From an uncultured Chloroflexota bacterium (lineage in GTDB: Bacteria; Chloroflexota; Anaerolineae; Anaerolineales; Anaerolineaceae): DNA of 11,591 bases. The notes beneath the pieces were generated by a model that made no database searches, had not been told where the DNA came from, and saw only the letters and a program-made list of their open reading frames with translations. Location of the stretch: contig CADBKS010000082.1 of assembly GCA_902795255.1 (NCBI GenBank), forward strand, positions 1 to 11,591, read 5' to 3'. How positions within the stretch are numbered: the first letter of the stretch is position 1; every line of letters begins with the position of its first letter. Of the stretch, positions 1 through 7,930 are shown piece after piece. The position numbers and the translations under genes are program-made.

Positions 1-208
1 TCTCTTCTTCCCCGTCGACGAGCACGGTGAAATGGGACCCGGTGATGCCGCATTTTTCGGTCAGCTCCCGCTGGACACGGACCCCGGGGATGCCGAGGCC
101 GTTCATTTTTTCGATAAAAGCGTCCGGGTCGGGGAGCAGCTCAAGCAGGGCTGCGCTGAGCATATCGCCTGCGGCCCCCATTCCGCAGTCAATAAATAAG
201 GTCTTCAT
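1..208 (-). CDS. larC: LarC-like nickel-pincer cofactor synthesis protein, N-terminal part
   Basis: This gene reads right to left and runs off the left edge, so only its first 69 residues are visible. They begin MKTLFIDCGMGAAGDM and continue with a GLGIPGV segment and a KCGITGSHF segment, a pattern I recognise from LarC (DUF111). In characterised LarC proteins the enzyme inserts nickel into the pyridinium bis-thiocarboxylate nucleotide, using CTP, to finish the nickel-pincer cofactor of lactate racemase and related enzymes; it is cytoplasmic. The start at 208 is supported by a strong GGAGG a few bases upstream. The gene lies 126 bases downstream of tatC on the same strand, so read-through is possible, but a hairpin and a TATAAT box lie between them. 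No other lar gene is in view. In some species LarC is made from two frames, which cannot be judged here. Confidence 0.85.
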   Translation of the reverse strand, partial: MKTLFIDCGMGAAGDMLSAALLELLPDPDAFIEKMNGLGIPGVRVQRELTEKCGITGSHFTVLVDGEEE

Positions 209-285
209 GATCCCTCCATTGGTCACAATGTGCTGAAAAATGCAGATTCCCGTCCGGGATCCGTTTCTCCGGGGCGGCAGGGTAA

Positions 286-291
286 ATTATA
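286..291 (-). promoter_or_regulatory. possible -10 box upstream of larC
   Basis: A perfect TATAAT on the minus strand lies about 78 bases upstream of the larC start. No convincing -35 hexamer is seen at 16-18 bases from it, so the promoter assignment is weak. The leader would contain a small TCCCG/CGGGA hairpin at 248-259. Confidence 0.25.
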
Positions 292-296
292 CACAG

Positions 297-336
297 GACC
301 CGTCCGGAGCCTTCCGGAATTATGATGGAACGGGTC
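297..336 (-). terminator. hairpin at the 3' end of tatC, possible terminator
   Basis: GACCCGT (297-303) pairs with ACGGGTC (330-336), and inside it TCCGGA at 303-308 can pair with TCCGGA at 313-318 around a four-base loop. It starts within the tatC stop codon. On the minus strand the hairpin is followed only by a mixed AT-rich stretch and not a clean U run, so it may be a weak terminator or simply an RNA-stabilising stem. Confidence 0.35.
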
Positions 337-1081
337 AGCGTTCTTTGCTTTTCCCCTCCGCGAAACGGGCGAAGAGGATGCTGAGAAAGTAGAGCAGGAT
401 GAGCGGGACCATCAGCAGGAGCATGTTGACCGGGTCGACGGTCGGGGTGATGAGCATCGCCAGCACCGCGCAGATGACGACCGCCTGGCGCCAGTTCTTC
501 AGGAGCCGGGCCGCGCTGACGATGCGGAGCCGGGCGGCGATGTAGATGATGACCGGCATCTCGAAGACGATCCCGATCCAGAAGATCAGGTTTGTGGAAA
601 AGGAAATGTAGTCCGAGGGGCGGATCTCCGTTTTGATGCCCATGAAGCTTGTCAGAAAAGGGATCGCCGCGGGAAGGACGATATAAAAGGCGAAGCAGAC
701 GCCCGCCAGGAAGAAAAGGATCACCGCCGGCAGAAAGCGGAATAGGACCCGCTTTTCACCGGCTTTCAGTCCGGGCAGGATGAAGGCCAGCGCTTCGTAG
801 GCGATGAGCGGGAAGGCCAGGATGAAGCCCGCCAGCAGCGCCACATCAAATACGGCGGAGACGTTTTCGGTGATCTCGATAGCCGTCAGGTTGTACATCC
901 CGCCGACCGGGCGGCAGAGGTAGTCCATGATCTGCCCGCTGAAGAAAAAGCAGAGCACCACCGCCGCCAGGAACCCCGCCGCGGCGATGAGGAGCCGTCT
1001 GCGCAGCTCCGTGATATGTTCCTCCATGGCGCCGAAAAAAGCGCCCGCGGTCGGGAAATCGTTATCCGTGCTGCTGTTCAT
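335..1081 (-). CDS. tatC: Sec-independent (Tat) protein translocase subunit TatC
   Basis: TatC is the polytopic membrane core of the twin-arginine translocase and, with TatB where present, forms the receptor for folded substrates bearing RR signal peptides. The 248-residue length is typical. Family features are visible: the cytoplasmic N-terminal HITELRRRL motif (residues 22-30), six hydrophobic segments (about 31-48, 76-98, 113-140, 164-183, 199-212, 216-238), the FP(x)nLPGLKAGEKR loop (90-111), FEMP (173-176) and TPTVDPV (212-218). The first ATG overlaps the end of the TatB-like gene by 20 bases and has only a distant GGAG, which suggests translational coupling; an internal ATG at residue 19 just before the conserved motif also lacks a ribosome site. 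It is the last gene of a three-gene tat operon. Confidence 0.95.
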   Translation of the reverse strand: MNSSTDNDFPTAGAFFGAMEEHITELRRRLLIAAAGFLAAVVLCFFFSGQIMDYLCRPVGGMYNLTAIEITENVSAVFDVALLAGFILAFPLIAYEALAFILPGLKAGEKRVLFRFLPAVILFFLAGVCFAFYIVLPAAIPFLTSFMGIKTEIRPSDYISFSTNLIFWIGIVFEMPVIIYIAARLRIVSAARLLKNWRQAVVICAVLAMLITPTVDPVNMLLLMVPLILLYFLSILFARFAEGKSKER

Positions 1082-1424
1082 CGGGTTTCTGCCGTTCTCC
1101 GTTCGGTTCTGCCGTTTTCGGGGCGTCCGGAGCGGAAGGGTCGATGCGGCGCAGGTCCGCGTCCAGATCTCCGAGCTGGCGGTTCACGCCCCGCAGGGAG
1201 TCCTGCACCTCTTTGATCCCGGATTCGCGGATGACTTCGTCTTTAATGGTGTTGACGTCATCCACCAGGCCGAGAAAGGTCCGCCAGGTATCGGAACGCA
1301 CAAATTTCCGGATCCCCTTCGCGAGGTTCCGGGCGTTCTCCTGCATCTGCTTCGGTCCGAAGAGGATCAGCATGATGACCAGGAGCAGGACCACTTCCCT
1401 GATGCCGATATTGAAAAAACGCAT
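1062..1424 (-). CDS. tatB: TatB-like (TatA/B family) twin-arginine translocase subunit
   Basis: A 120-residue protein with one N-terminal membrane helix (about residues 8-23), the hallmark FGP hinge (22-24) and then an amphipathic helix and a long charged tail. The FNIGIREVV start, with Glu at the polar position of the helix, and the extended helical C-terminus (about 45-100) resemble TatB rather than the short TatA. TatB in other bacteria partners TatC in substrate recognition. The start has only a weak GGA upstream; 27 bases separate it from tatA and its end overlaps tatC. The family boundary between TatA and TatB is blurred, so the safe call is TatA/B family; tatB is my inference from length, Glu position and gene order A-B-C. 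Confidence 0.8.
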   Translation of the reverse strand: MRFFNIGIREVVLLLVIMLILFGPKQMQENARNLAKGIRKFVRSDTWRTFLGLVDDVNTIKDEVIRESGIKEVQDSLRGVNRQLGDLDADLRRIDPSAPDAPKTAEPNGERQKPDEQQHG

Positions 1425-1451
1425 GGTGCTGTTCCGGGACTGTGACGGGTC

Positions 1452-1640
1452 TTATTCTTTTTTTTCTTCTTCCGGCTGCTCCGCCGGCTTTTCCGGACTC
1501 TTTTCGCCGTTCAGCCCTTCCTTGAAGGCGCTGATGCTGGCGCCGAGTTCCTTCGCGATCTTGCTGATCCGTCCGGGGCCGAAGAGCAGGATGATGATGA
1601 CCAGAACGATCAGAATTTCAGGTAATCCGGGTCTCCACAT
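1452..1640 (-). CDS. tatA: Twin-arginine translocase pore subunit TatA
   Basis: A 62-residue protein of normal TatA size. It shows a membrane helix (residues 6-20) starting GLPEILIVL, the FGPGRI hinge (21-26), an amphipathic helix with KELG and FKEGL (about 27-45), and an acidic/lysine-rich C-terminal tail. TatA oligomers form the size-adjustable passage of the Tat system in the cytoplasmic membrane. The ATG is preceded by AAGGAG at a good distance, the best ribosome site of the operon, which fits its need for high abundance. It is the first gene of the tat operon, 72 bases downstream of the tetR-type gene on the same strand, so it may be read from its own promoter or from upstream. Confidence 0.93.
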   Translation of the reverse strand: MWRPGLPEILIVLVIIILLFGPGRISKIAKELGASISAFKEGLNGEKSPEKPAEQPEEEKKE

Positions 1641-1659
1641 AATGTACTCCTTGATGAAA

Positions 1660-1686
1660 GCGGACGGTCAGTTTCCGGCCGTCCGC
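1660..1686. repeat. inverted repeat in the tetR-tatA gap
   Basis: GCGGACGG (1660-1667) and CCGTCCGC (1679-1686) form an 8-bp stem around an 11-base loop. No U run follows on either strand. It sits in the likely 5' leader of tatA, about 20 bases before the start codon and just upstream of its ribosome site, so it could be a weak terminator of the upstream gene or a leader stem. Confidence 0.4.
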
Positions 1687-1712
1687 GGAATTCTCTATAT
1701 CAGTATTCTACA

Positions 1713-2309
1713 TTATTTTTCCGGCTGCGGTGTGCCCGATCGCTTTTTCTCTGCATACCGCTCGAAGGTTCCGCGGACGTTGCCATCCAGGTAGAAGGCC
1801 AGCCATTCGCTGATCTGTTCCGGACTTTCCTTCATGCCGTTTTCCAGCCACTGGATCACCAGCCCGGCAGCGCCGACAATGTGCAGGTTCGCCATGAAGT
1901 CCCTGAAATCCTGGTCCACGTCCAGGTCCCGACAGATGAAGTCGAAAAGGATGCCGAAGATGGCGCGGAAATATTCGATGAAAAAGGCGCGGATCTGCTG
2001 GTTCTTGATGGAATGCAGCGCGCAGAGCACGGCCGCGTGATGGTCCCGGACGTAGTAAAGGCAGCGGGTGATGGCCGCCTTCCAGTCAAAGGGTGCCTGC
2101 GTGACCTCGCTGAAGAGCACCCCGCCTTCTTCCTGCAGGTTCCAGATCAGCAGGTCCGCGATGGTCTCAAAGTGATAGTAGAAGGTCTGCCGGTTGACGC
2201 CGCAGCGTTTCGTGAGTTCGCTTACGGTGATCTTGTCGAATGGCTTTTCCGCCATCATTTCCGTCAAAGTGTTCCCGAGAAGCCGTTTGGTGTTAAGTCC
2301 CTGATCCAT
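1713..2309 (-). CDS. TetR/AcrR-family transcriptional regulator
   Basis: A DNA-binding regulator of 198 residues. The N-terminal domain carries the TetR helix-turn-helix: FDKITVSELTKRCGVNRQTFYYHF (residues about 24-47), with the characteristic TFYYHF end. The remaining helical part would bind a ligand and dimerise; its style recalls the DhaS-like TetR subgroup of Firmicutes. The start at 2309 is chosen over an upstream in-frame ATG at 2351 because it has AGG seven bases ahead and because the extra residues do not look like TetR sequence. The gene is divergent from the efflux operon starting at 2489, the usual arrangement for a local repressor that responds to a substrate of the pump. The ligand is unknown. 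Confidence 0.9.
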   Translation of the reverse strand: MDQGLNTKRLLGNTLTEMMAEKPFDKITVSELTKRCGVNRQTFYYHFETIADLLIWNLQEEGGVLFSEVTQAPFDWKAAITRCLYYVRDHHAAVLCALHSIKNQQIRAFFIEYFRAIFGILFDFICRDLDVDQDFRDFMANLHIVGAAGLVIQWLENGMKESPEQISEWLAFYLDGNVRGTFERYAEKKRSGTPQPEK

Positions 2310-2393
2310 AATATACCTGATATGATGCGAGCTGATGATTCGGATACGCACGTGGGCGCGACTTTATTCAGATGAGTGCAAAATGCTTAAATA

Positions 2394-2422
2394 ATTATAT
2401 ACAATTTCGGCGGATTTGTCTG
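2394..2422 (-). promoter_or_regulatory. promoter of the TetR-family gene
   Basis: On the minus strand, CAGACA (2422-2417), a 17-base spacer and a perfect TATAAT (2399-2394). The distance to the start codon at 2309 leaves a leader of roughly 80 bases. The -10 lies in an AT-rich patch containing the palindrome ATAATTAT (2391-2398). Confidence 0.5.
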
Positions 2423-2425
2423 AAG

Positions 2426-2454
2426 TTGCGACAGGTGGGCGGGGATTGTCTATT
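2426..2454 (+). promoter_or_regulatory. weak candidate promoter of the efflux operon
   Basis: TTGCGA (2426-2431) and TCTATT (2449-2454), 17 bases apart, each match four of six consensus bases. It would start transcription about 28 bases before the ATPase start. The -35 region overlaps a TGTC/GACA repeat pattern that could be an operator. This is the best placed candidate but is weak. Confidence 0.25.
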
Positions 2455-2488
2455 CCCTTTTTTACAGGAATATGTTAAAAACGGTCAT

Positions 2489-3175
2489 ATGGAGAACTGT
2501 GCTGAAAACCTGATCGAGATCCGCGGGCTGAAGAAAACCTACCGCCAGGGCAGTGTTTCGAGCGAAGCGCTGCGGGGGATCGATCTGTGCGTGAAAAAAG
2601 GCGAATACCTCGGCATTGTCGGCAAATCCGGCGCCGGAAAGACGACCCTGCTGAACATGATCGCCGGGCTGGATGACCTCACGGAAGGGGAGATCCTGGT
2701 CGGCGGGCAGCGGGTGGACCGGATGAACGAGGTGCGCAAGGCTGTCTGGCGCGGACGGAATGTCGGGTTTATTTTCCAGTCCTTTCAGCTGCTGCCGGGC
2801 CTGAGCCTGCTGGACAACGTGATGCTGCCGATGGATTTCTGCGGAAAACTGGACCGGCATTCACCGGAGCGGGCCGCGGAGCTGCTGCGGATGGTCGGGC
2901 TGATCGACCACATCCACAAGCTGCCTTCCGAGATCTCGGGAGGACAGCAGCAGCGGGTGGCGATCGCCCGGGCGCTTGCCAATGACCCGGCCCTGCTGCT
3001 GGCGGATGAACCGACCGGCCGCCTGGATACGGCGACCTCGGAGGTCGTTTTTGAGATCTTCAGCCGGGTGGTCGCCAAAGGTACGACCATGATCATCGTT
3101 TCGCATGACCATACGCTGGCCGAAAGGACGCAGCGGGTGATCCGGCTCGCGGACGGGAGGATCGCCGATGCGTGA
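2489..3175 (+). CDS. ABC transporter ATP-binding protein 1 (MacB/LolD type)
   Basis: A 228-residue nucleotide-binding subunit that powers the neighbouring permease from the cytoplasmic face. All catalytic elements are present: Walker [10 protein letters not shown] (45-53), Q-loop Gln97, signature ISGGQQQ (149-155), Walker B LLLADE (169-174) and H-loop His206 in VSHD. It belongs by pattern to the MacB/LolD/FtsE group that pairs with FtsX-like permeases. The D-loop region reads TGRLD where TGNLD is usual. The start at 2489 is chosen because the family normally begins a few residues before [11 protein letters not shown]; a longer frame back to 2372 would run through the regulator's promoter. No good ribosome site precedes the chosen ATG. 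Its last eight bases overlap the next gene. Confidence 0.92.
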   Translation: MENCAENLIEIRGLKKTYRQGSVSSEALRGIDLCVKKGEYLGIVGKSGAGKTTLLNMIAGLDDLTEGEILVGGQRVDRMNEVRKAVWRGRNVGFIFQSFQLLPGLSLLDNVMLPMDFCGKLDRHSPERAAELLRMVGLIDHIHKLPSEISGGQQQRVAIARALANDPALLLADEPTGRLDTATSEVVFEIFSRVVAKGTTMIIVSHDHTLAERTQRVIRLADGRIADA

Positions 3176-3917
3176 GTCTTCTTCCCGCCGGATTTCGGCT
3201 GTTCCCGCCGCGGTCAGCGGCCTGTGCAAATATTACGAGACCAAAGCCGGCAAAGTCGCGGCGCTGGATCACGTCAGCTTTTCGGTGGATGACGGGGATT
3301 TCGTCGGGATCGTCGGCAAAAGCGGCTCCGGGAAGTCGACGCTCATCAACATGCTGGCCGGGATCGACAAACCGAGTTCCGGGAGCGTGGCGGTCTTCGG
3401 ACGGAAACTGGAGGAGATGACGGAGGAACAGCTGGCGCTGCTGCGCGGTTCCGATGTTGGGATCGTTTTCCAGTTCTTCCAGCTGCTGCCGGTGCTGAGC
3501 GTGTTGGAGAACGTGCTGCTGCCGATGGACTTCCTGGGCCGGATCCCCGAAAAGGAACGGACCGAACGCGCCTATGAGGTCCTGCGCATGGTCGGGATGC
3601 AGGACGAAGCCGGCAAACTGCCGTCGGAGCTTTCTGGCGGACAGCAGCAGAAGGCCGCGATCGCCCGTGCCCTGGCCAACGATCCGCCGATCATCATCGC
3701 CGATGAGCCCACCGGCAACCTCGATTCCGCGGCAGCGGAGCGGGTCTTCCGCCTGTTTGAGGACCTTTCGGGGAAGCGGAAAACGATCATTATGGTCACA
3801 CATGACAGCGAACTGGTGCAGATGGCGCACCGGATCCTGACGATCCGTGACGGCGCACTGACCGGCGATGAACGCACGGTCAGCGGAAAGGAGCGTTCCG
3901 ATGCGGCCGCGGGATAA
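3168..3917 (+). CDS. ABC transporter ATP-binding protein 2 (MacB/LolD type)
   Basis: A second complete ATPase of 249 residues, similar to but not a duplicate of the first. It has Walker [10 protein letters not shown] (50-58), Q-loop Gln102, signature LSGGQQQ (155-161), Walker B IIIADE (175-180), TGNLD and the H-loop His212 in VTHD, so it should be catalytically competent. The start overlaps the preceding gene by eight bases and has GGGAGG seven bases ahead, inside the upstream gene, so the two are tightly co-translated. A slightly longer C-terminal tail (about 233-249) follows the core. Having two ATPases beside one permease suggests a heterodimeric ATPase pair rather than a homodimer. Confidence 0.92.
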   Translation: MRESSSRRISAVPAAVSGLCKYYETKAGKVAALDHVSFSVDDGDFVGIVGKSGSGKSTLINMLAGIDKPSSGSVAVFGRKLEEMTEEQLALLRGSDVGIVFQFFQLLPVLSVLENVLLPMDFLGRIPEKERTERAYEVLRMVGMQDEAGKLPSELSGGQQQKAAIARALANDPPIIIADEPTGNLDSAAAERVFRLFEDLSGKRKTIIMVTHDSELVQMAHRILTIRDGALTGDERTVSGKERSDAAAG

Positions 3918-6297
3918 AAAGATCCTCAGTGACTTCCGTTCGGTCCCGTCCCGGTCGATTCTGGTGATCCTTTCCATCTTCGTCGGGCTTTTCGCCGTGG
4001 GGATGATCATGACGCTGTGGATCTGCATCCCCTCGGACCTGCGGCTCGGGTACGAGCAGAGCAATCCTGCCAATATCTATTTCCGCCTATCCCCCTTTGA
4101 CAACGCCCTGATCCGGTCTGTCCGGAAATGGGATAATGTCAGTGACGCGCTCGGTTCATCCGTGGCGACGCTGCGGGCTTATGACGGAGCGGGCAAACTG
4201 AAAAAAGTAACGGTCCAGGCCGTCAGCGATGACAGCTGGCCGGTGAACCATATCGATGTGCTTGAGGGCACCTGGCCCATACGCGAAGGGGAAGCGGCGG
4301 TCGAGAATTACCAGCTGGAGGACCTCGGCAGCGCGGTCGGAAAGACCCTGACGCTCAAAACCGCCTCCGGGAAGGAAGTGCCGCTGAAGGTCGCAGCCAG
4401 CATCCGCGACCAGAGCCTCGGGGCCGGGGACTACAGCATCGTGTTCATCGAGCCGATCCAGGTCTATGTCCACGAGGATTCGCTGCGAAAGCTGGAGATG
4501 GGCACGGAATGGAACCAGCTCCGCATCGTACTGAAAGAGGGCGGAACGGATGAGGATCAGATCCGGCAGTGGGCGGATGTCTATGCCGATCGCTTCGAAA
4601 AGGCGGGATTCAGTGTCTACTCGATCGCCATCCGCCGCTCCGACGCCCATCCGACGGTGGATTACGCCGACGCGATCGCCGGGATCCTGCTGCTGGTCGG
4701 GATCCTCGTGATGTTCCTCAGCGGTTCGCTGACCTACAACACGCTTTCGGCCATCCTTTCGAACCAGATGCGGCAGATCGGGGCCATGAAGACGGTCGGC
4801 GCGACCTATGTCCAGATCGTCCTGATGTATATGCGCCTGATCCTGATCTATTCGCTGACCGCGCTTGTGCTGGCGGTGCCGGCCTCGTGGGGGGCGGCCG
4901 AACTGTGCCGGAAGTTCCTCGGCGAACAGATCAACTTCGCCAACATCCGCACCGGGATCGTCTGGGAGACGGTCGCCGTGCAGGCGGTGCTGGGTCTTGT
5001 TGTCCCGCAGCTGGCGGGGGCGGTCCCGGTCACCCGCGGGGCGCGGGTCAGCATCCAGAAAGCCATGGGCGGAATGCGCGGGGCCGGGGGTGGTGAAAAC
5101 GACCGCTTGACCCGGAACCTCAGCCGTCTGTTTTCCCGCCCGACGGCGCTTTCCATGCGCAATACGTTCCGCAATAAAAAACGGCTGCTGCTGACGCTCT
5201 TCACCCTTTCACTCGGCGGGGCGATCTTTATCGGCTCGTTCAACGTGAATGTTGCGATCGATGAGCACGTGGCGGTGATCGCCCGCTATGTCCAGGCGGA
5301 CCTGGACCTGGTGACCGACCGCCCCTACCGCATTGACCGTATCCAGGGCGTCCTCTCATCTGTCCCGGCGATCGATTATATCGAAGGCTGGGGCTTTGGG
5401 TCGGCTACGTATATCACACCGGACGGTTCGGACGGGCCGAGTGTTTCCGTCTTCGCCCCGCCGGACGGCTCGGAGCTGATCGATCCGAATGTGAAGGATG
5501 GCCGCTGGTTCGAGCCTGGAGAAAAGAATGCCATCGCGCTTTCGGAGCGCTTCAGCTATGCTTATCCGGATCTGAAACCCGGAGATACGGTCACCCTGGA
5601 AGTGAGCGGGACCGGCCGTAAGACCGAGTGGACCATCACGGGCTTTTTCACGATGGCCGGGAAGTCCGGCGGTTTTCTGGCCTATATGCCGCTTGCCTCC
5701 TGGCAGCGGGTATCCGGGACCGGGACCAGCCTGACGAAATTCCAGATCGTGACGAAGGACCGGCTGAATGACGAGAGCCGGGCCGCCCTGACGAAGGAGG
5801 TCGAAACGCTGCTGGACGCCCGGGGCATCCGGACGACTTCCATCCAGCGCAATGATTCCTTTGTCTCGGATGCCGCACGCGGGCTTTCGATCATGTCGAT
5901 CTTTATGATGATCATGGCGGTGCTGGTCGCGCTGGTCGGCTGCATCGGCCTGACGGGGACGATGTCCCTGAATGTGATGGAACGCACCGCGGAGATCGGG
6001 ATCCTGCGGGCGATCGGCGCGTCCAACCGGGACGTGATGCGGAATGTTTTGACGGAGGGCCTGCTGATCGGTTTCATGAGCTGGCTGCTCGGGGCCGCCC
6101 TTTCGGTCCCGATCGGGATCGTCCTCACGGACAGCCTCGGGAACGCGATCTTCGGCTCGAAGCTGGCGCCCGGGTTCACCTGGGTCGGGTATGTCCTGTG
6201 GCTGGCGCTTTCGCTGGTCCTTTCGGTGCTGGCCTCCGGCGCGCCGGCGAAAAGCGCGGCGGACCTGACGATCCGGGAGGTCCTTTCGGTGGAATAG
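3901..6297 (+). CDS. ABC transporter permease with two FtsX/MacB-type halves
   Basis: A 798-residue membrane protein built as two similar modules. Half one: a membrane segment (about residues 20-44), a large extracytoplasmic domain (about 45-255), then three membrane segments (258-280, 302-332, 356-375). Half two repeats this: segment 428-453, outer domain 454-655, segments 661-690, 719-742 and 762-782. The FtsX signature around the coupling helices is visible in both halves: [12 protein letters not shown] in the first and [13 protein letters not shown] in the second. Family members move peptides, lipids or antibiotics by a piston-like action without a pore. The start at 3901 has AAAGGAG seven bases ahead and overlaps the ATPase 2 gene by 17 bases; an upstream ATG at 3868 lacks this. 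Substrate unknown. Confidence 0.9.
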   Translation: MRPRDKKILSDFRSVPSRSILVILSIFVGLFAVGMIMTLWICIPSDLRLGYEQSNPANIYFRLSPFDNALIRSVRKWDNVSDALGSSVATLRAYDGAGKLKKVTVQAVSDDSWPVNHIDVLEGTWPIREGEAAVENYQLEDLGSAVGKTLTLKTASGKEVPLKVAASIRDQSLGAGDYSIVFIEPIQVYVHEDSLRKLEMGTEWNQLRIVLKEGGTDEDQIRQWADVYADRFEKAGFSVYSIAIRRSDAHPTVDYADAIAGILLLVGILVMFLSGSLTYNTLSAILSNQMRQIGAMKTVGATYVQIVLMYMRLILIYSLTALVLAVPASWGAAELCRKFLGEQINFANIRTGIVWETVAVQAVLGLVVPQLAGAVPVTRGARVSIQKAMGGMRGAGGGENDRLTRNLSRLFSRPTALSMRNTFRNKKRLLLTLFTLSLGGAIFIGSFNVNVAIDEHVAVIARYVQADLDLVTDRPYRIDRIQGVLSSVPAIDYIEGWGFGSATYITPDGSDGPSVSVFAPPDGSELIDPNVKDGRWFEPGEKNAIALSERFSYAYPDLKPGDTVTLEVSGTGRKTEWTITGFFTMAGKSGGFLAYMPLASWQRVSGTGTSLTKFQIVTKDRLNDESRAALTKEVETLLDARGIRTTSIQRNDSFVSDAARGLSIMSIFMMIMAVLVALVGCIGLTGTMSLNVMERTAEIGILRAIGASNRDVMRNVLTEGLLIGFMSWLLGAALSVPIGIVLTDSLGNAIFGSKLAPGFTWVGYVLWLALSLVLSVLASGAPAKSAADLTIREVLSVE

Positions 6298-6445
6298 ATC
6301 CGGGACGCCCGGAGGAGTGAAAAATGTATTGCTGACAGCCGGATATTCAGATAAAAGTACGGGGCACCGGGGACCGCGGACAGCGCGGAGCTTCCGGTCC
6401 GATTCCGATTATCATGATCCGTTTGATCAAAAATGGGGGTGTTGT
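6298..6445 (+). promoter_or_regulatory. leader with hairpins and a three-codon reading frame before the adaptor gene
   Basis: This gap is unlike the overlapping joints elsewhere in the operon. An excellent GGAGGA (6311-6316) sits seven bases before an ATG at 6324 that encodes only MYC and a stop. GGACCG (6371-6376) can pair with CGGTCC about 18 bases later, and TGATC/GATCA forms a small stem just before the adaptor ribosome site. It may adjust adaptor output relative to the permease, or the strong ribosome site may be the relic of an older start. Confidence 0.3.
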
Positions 6446-7627
6446 ATGAAAAAAAGTCTGATCCTTGTGATGTTGGCGGCACTGGTGCTGGCCGCGGCCG
6501 CGTTCTCCCCGCTGGGGCAGGAGACCTCCGGTGACGGTCCGTCGGCCGTTTATGTGCGGCAGACGGAGTACACCGGGACGGCCCGTTCGTCTTCCGGTGC
6601 TGTTGCGGAGGGAAAGCTCCATCCGAAACAGGAGGTATCCCTCGGTTTTGCGGGCGCCGGTGTGGTGGAAGCGGTTTATGTCAGCGAGGGGGATCCGGTC
6701 CGGAAGGGCGATATCCTCGCGGAGATCCGGGGCGCCGAGAATTATCGCCAGCAGTATGCCGAAGCGGAGCTGAACCTGTCGGCCGCCCGGGATGAGCTGA
6801 AGAGCCTGAACGATGCGTATCCCGTGGAAAAGGCGGATGTCACCCGCAGGCTGGTCGAAGCCCGCCGGGAGATGGACCGGGCCAATGAGGACTACGCGGA
6901 CTACGATACGCCCGCCTACCGTACCCGGCTGGACAACGCCAACCAGGCTTATACCGACAAATGGGCTGACGTGGAGGACGCGCAGGATCTGGTCGATAAG
7001 GTCAGTGAACTGGAAGAAGGCAGCACCCGCCGCCGGACCGTTGAGGATGATTATAAGAAGACGCTTCAGGACTATGAAGACCTGAAGCGGGCCTATACGC
7101 TGCTGCTGAACGATAAGGATGCCGCGAAGGCCGCGGTGCAGGCCGCGGAAGCAGCCGTCGCGGATCTGGAACGGCAGCTGGAAGAGCTGGCCGACGGCCC
7201 GAAAGCCGCGCAGCTGGAGATCATCAACCGGAAGATCGAGGCTGCCGAAGCGCAGAAGACCGCCGCGGAAAAGAACATCGAACAGCTGCAGATCATCGCC
7301 CCCTTTGACGGCAGGATCGTCAGCGCGGACCTGACGGCCGGCGAACTGGCGTCCGCGGCAAAGCCCGTGATGGTCCTTGCTGACGAAAGCGCGATGATCG
7401 TCAAGACGGTCGACCTTTCCGAGACGGACGCGGCCGGCGTCAGTACGGGGAGCCGGGTGCGGGTCGTTTTCGACGCCTATCCCTCCGCCGAGCTTTACGG
7501 GACGGTCACGAAGGTGACGAACTGGGCCGGGGCTTACCTGGGCGATGTGGTCTACCCGGTGGAGATCACGCTGGATCCCCACAACCTCCCGCTCCTCTGG
7601 GGGATGACGGCCTCGGTATACTTCTGA
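6446..7627 (+). CDS. Membrane-fusion (HlyD/RND-type) efflux adaptor
   Basis: A 393-residue adaptor that would be anchored in the membrane and work on the outer side with the FtsX-type permease, as YknX does for YknYZ in Bacillus. Visible parts: N-terminal membrane segment or signal (residues 4-22); first half of a lipoyl-like domain (about 53-94, GKLHPKQEVSLGFAGAG and VSEGDPVRKGDIL); a long coiled-coil hairpin rich in Ala, Glu and Lys (about 99-280); second lipoyl half IIAPFDGRIVSADLTAGE (284-301); then a beta-barrel region to the end. The start at 6446 is preceded by GGGGG and directly opens the hydrophobic segment; a longer GTG frame from 6317 adds a non-hydrophobic leader and is unlikely. 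No lipobox cysteine is seen. It is the last gene of the operon. Confidence 0.9.
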   Translation: MKKSLILVMLAALVLAAAAFSPLGQETSGDGPSAVYVRQTEYTGTARSSSGAVAEGKLHPKQEVSLGFAGAGVVEAVYVSEGDPVRKGDILAEIRGAENYRQQYAEAELNLSAARDELKSLNDAYPVEKADVTRRLVEARREMDRANEDYADYDTPAYRTRLDNANQAYTDKWADVEDAQDLVDKVSELEEGSTRRRTVEDDYKKTLQDYEDLKRAYTLLLNDKDAAKAAVQAAEAAVADLERQLEELADGPKAAQLEIINRKIEAAEAQKTAAEKNIEQLQIIAPFDGRIVSADLTAGELASAAKPVMVLADESAMIVKTVDLSETDAAGVSTGSRVRVVFDAYPSAELYGTVTKVTNWAGAYLGDVVYPVEITLDPHNLPLLWGMTASVYF

Positions 7628-7641
7628 CATCTGCCCGGGTG

Positions 7642-7657
7642 GTGACGGTTCCTTCGG
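7642..7657. repeat. partial third unit of the intergenic repeat
   Basis: GTGACGGTTCCTTCGG here recurs exactly at 7866-7881 and 8128-8143, where it belongs to the tail of each full repeat unit. Its position just ahead of copy 1 suggests that an earlier unit was mostly lost and only its tail motif remains, 14 bases after the adaptor stop codon. Confidence 0.7.
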
Positions 7658-7665
7658 TACTGCGG

Positions 7666-7915
7666 ACGGGTGACGGTTGCCCGCAGACACCGAAGGTGTC
7701 GAGGGAACCGTCACCCCTGAGCGTCCGTGCGTAGAGACGCATTTCCCCCCCAACTAGAGACCCGGCAGTCCGGGGTGTTCCCCTGGCGCTGAGGCATCCC
7801 TTCCCGTCCCCGGCGAGCGTGGCGCCCAGGCCGGGGCATCACCCCGTGTGCACAGGCCGAAGGCTGTGACGGTTCCTTCGGCACAGCGTGCCTGCAGGCA
7901 ACCGTCCTCATTCTG
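7666..7915. repeat. structured intergenic repeat, copy 1 (about 250 bases)
   Basis: This segment is repeated almost exactly at 7931-8177. It is dense with inverted repeats: a long hairpin at 7668-7716 (see separate entry); CCCCGGC (7808-7814) with GCCGGGG (7830-7836); CGGGG/CCCCG (7832-7846), which competes with the previous stem; and, near the end, CCGAAGG (7857-7863) with CCTTCGG (7875-7881) or, as an alternative, CTGTG (7864-7868) with CACAG (7882-7886). Its tail GACGGTT (7868-7874) can also pair with AACCGTC (7900-7906). No protein-coding sense is apparent on either strand; the open frames that cross it repeat with the DNA. Confidence 0.9.
7668..7716. repeat. long hairpin in repeat copy 1
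   Basis: GGGTGACGGTT (7668-7678) is the perfect complement of AACCGTCACCC (7706-7716). Inside, CCC/GGG and then GACACC (7686-7691) with GGTGTC (7695-7700) around a GAA loop continue the stem. In total about 20 base pairs. No U run follows on either strand, so it is not a standard intrinsic terminator, although it lies 40 bases after the efflux operon and could block 3' exonucleases. Confidence 0.85.
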
Positions 7916-7930
7916 TGGGTTAGCATGCCG

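Noticed and set aside
3093..4073. 326-residue minus-strand frame opposite ATPase 2
   Set aside because: Shadow of a gene with complete Walker A, signature and Walker B motifs on the plus strand.
5682..6482. Long minus-strand frame opposite the end of the permease gene
   Set aside because: It is the antisense shadow of a clearly recognisable FtsX-type permease and has no family features.
6347..7753. 468-residue minus-strand frame opposite the adaptor
   Set aside because: It mirrors the GC-rich adaptor gene, has odd composition and runs into the repeat; the plus-strand adaptor has clear domains.
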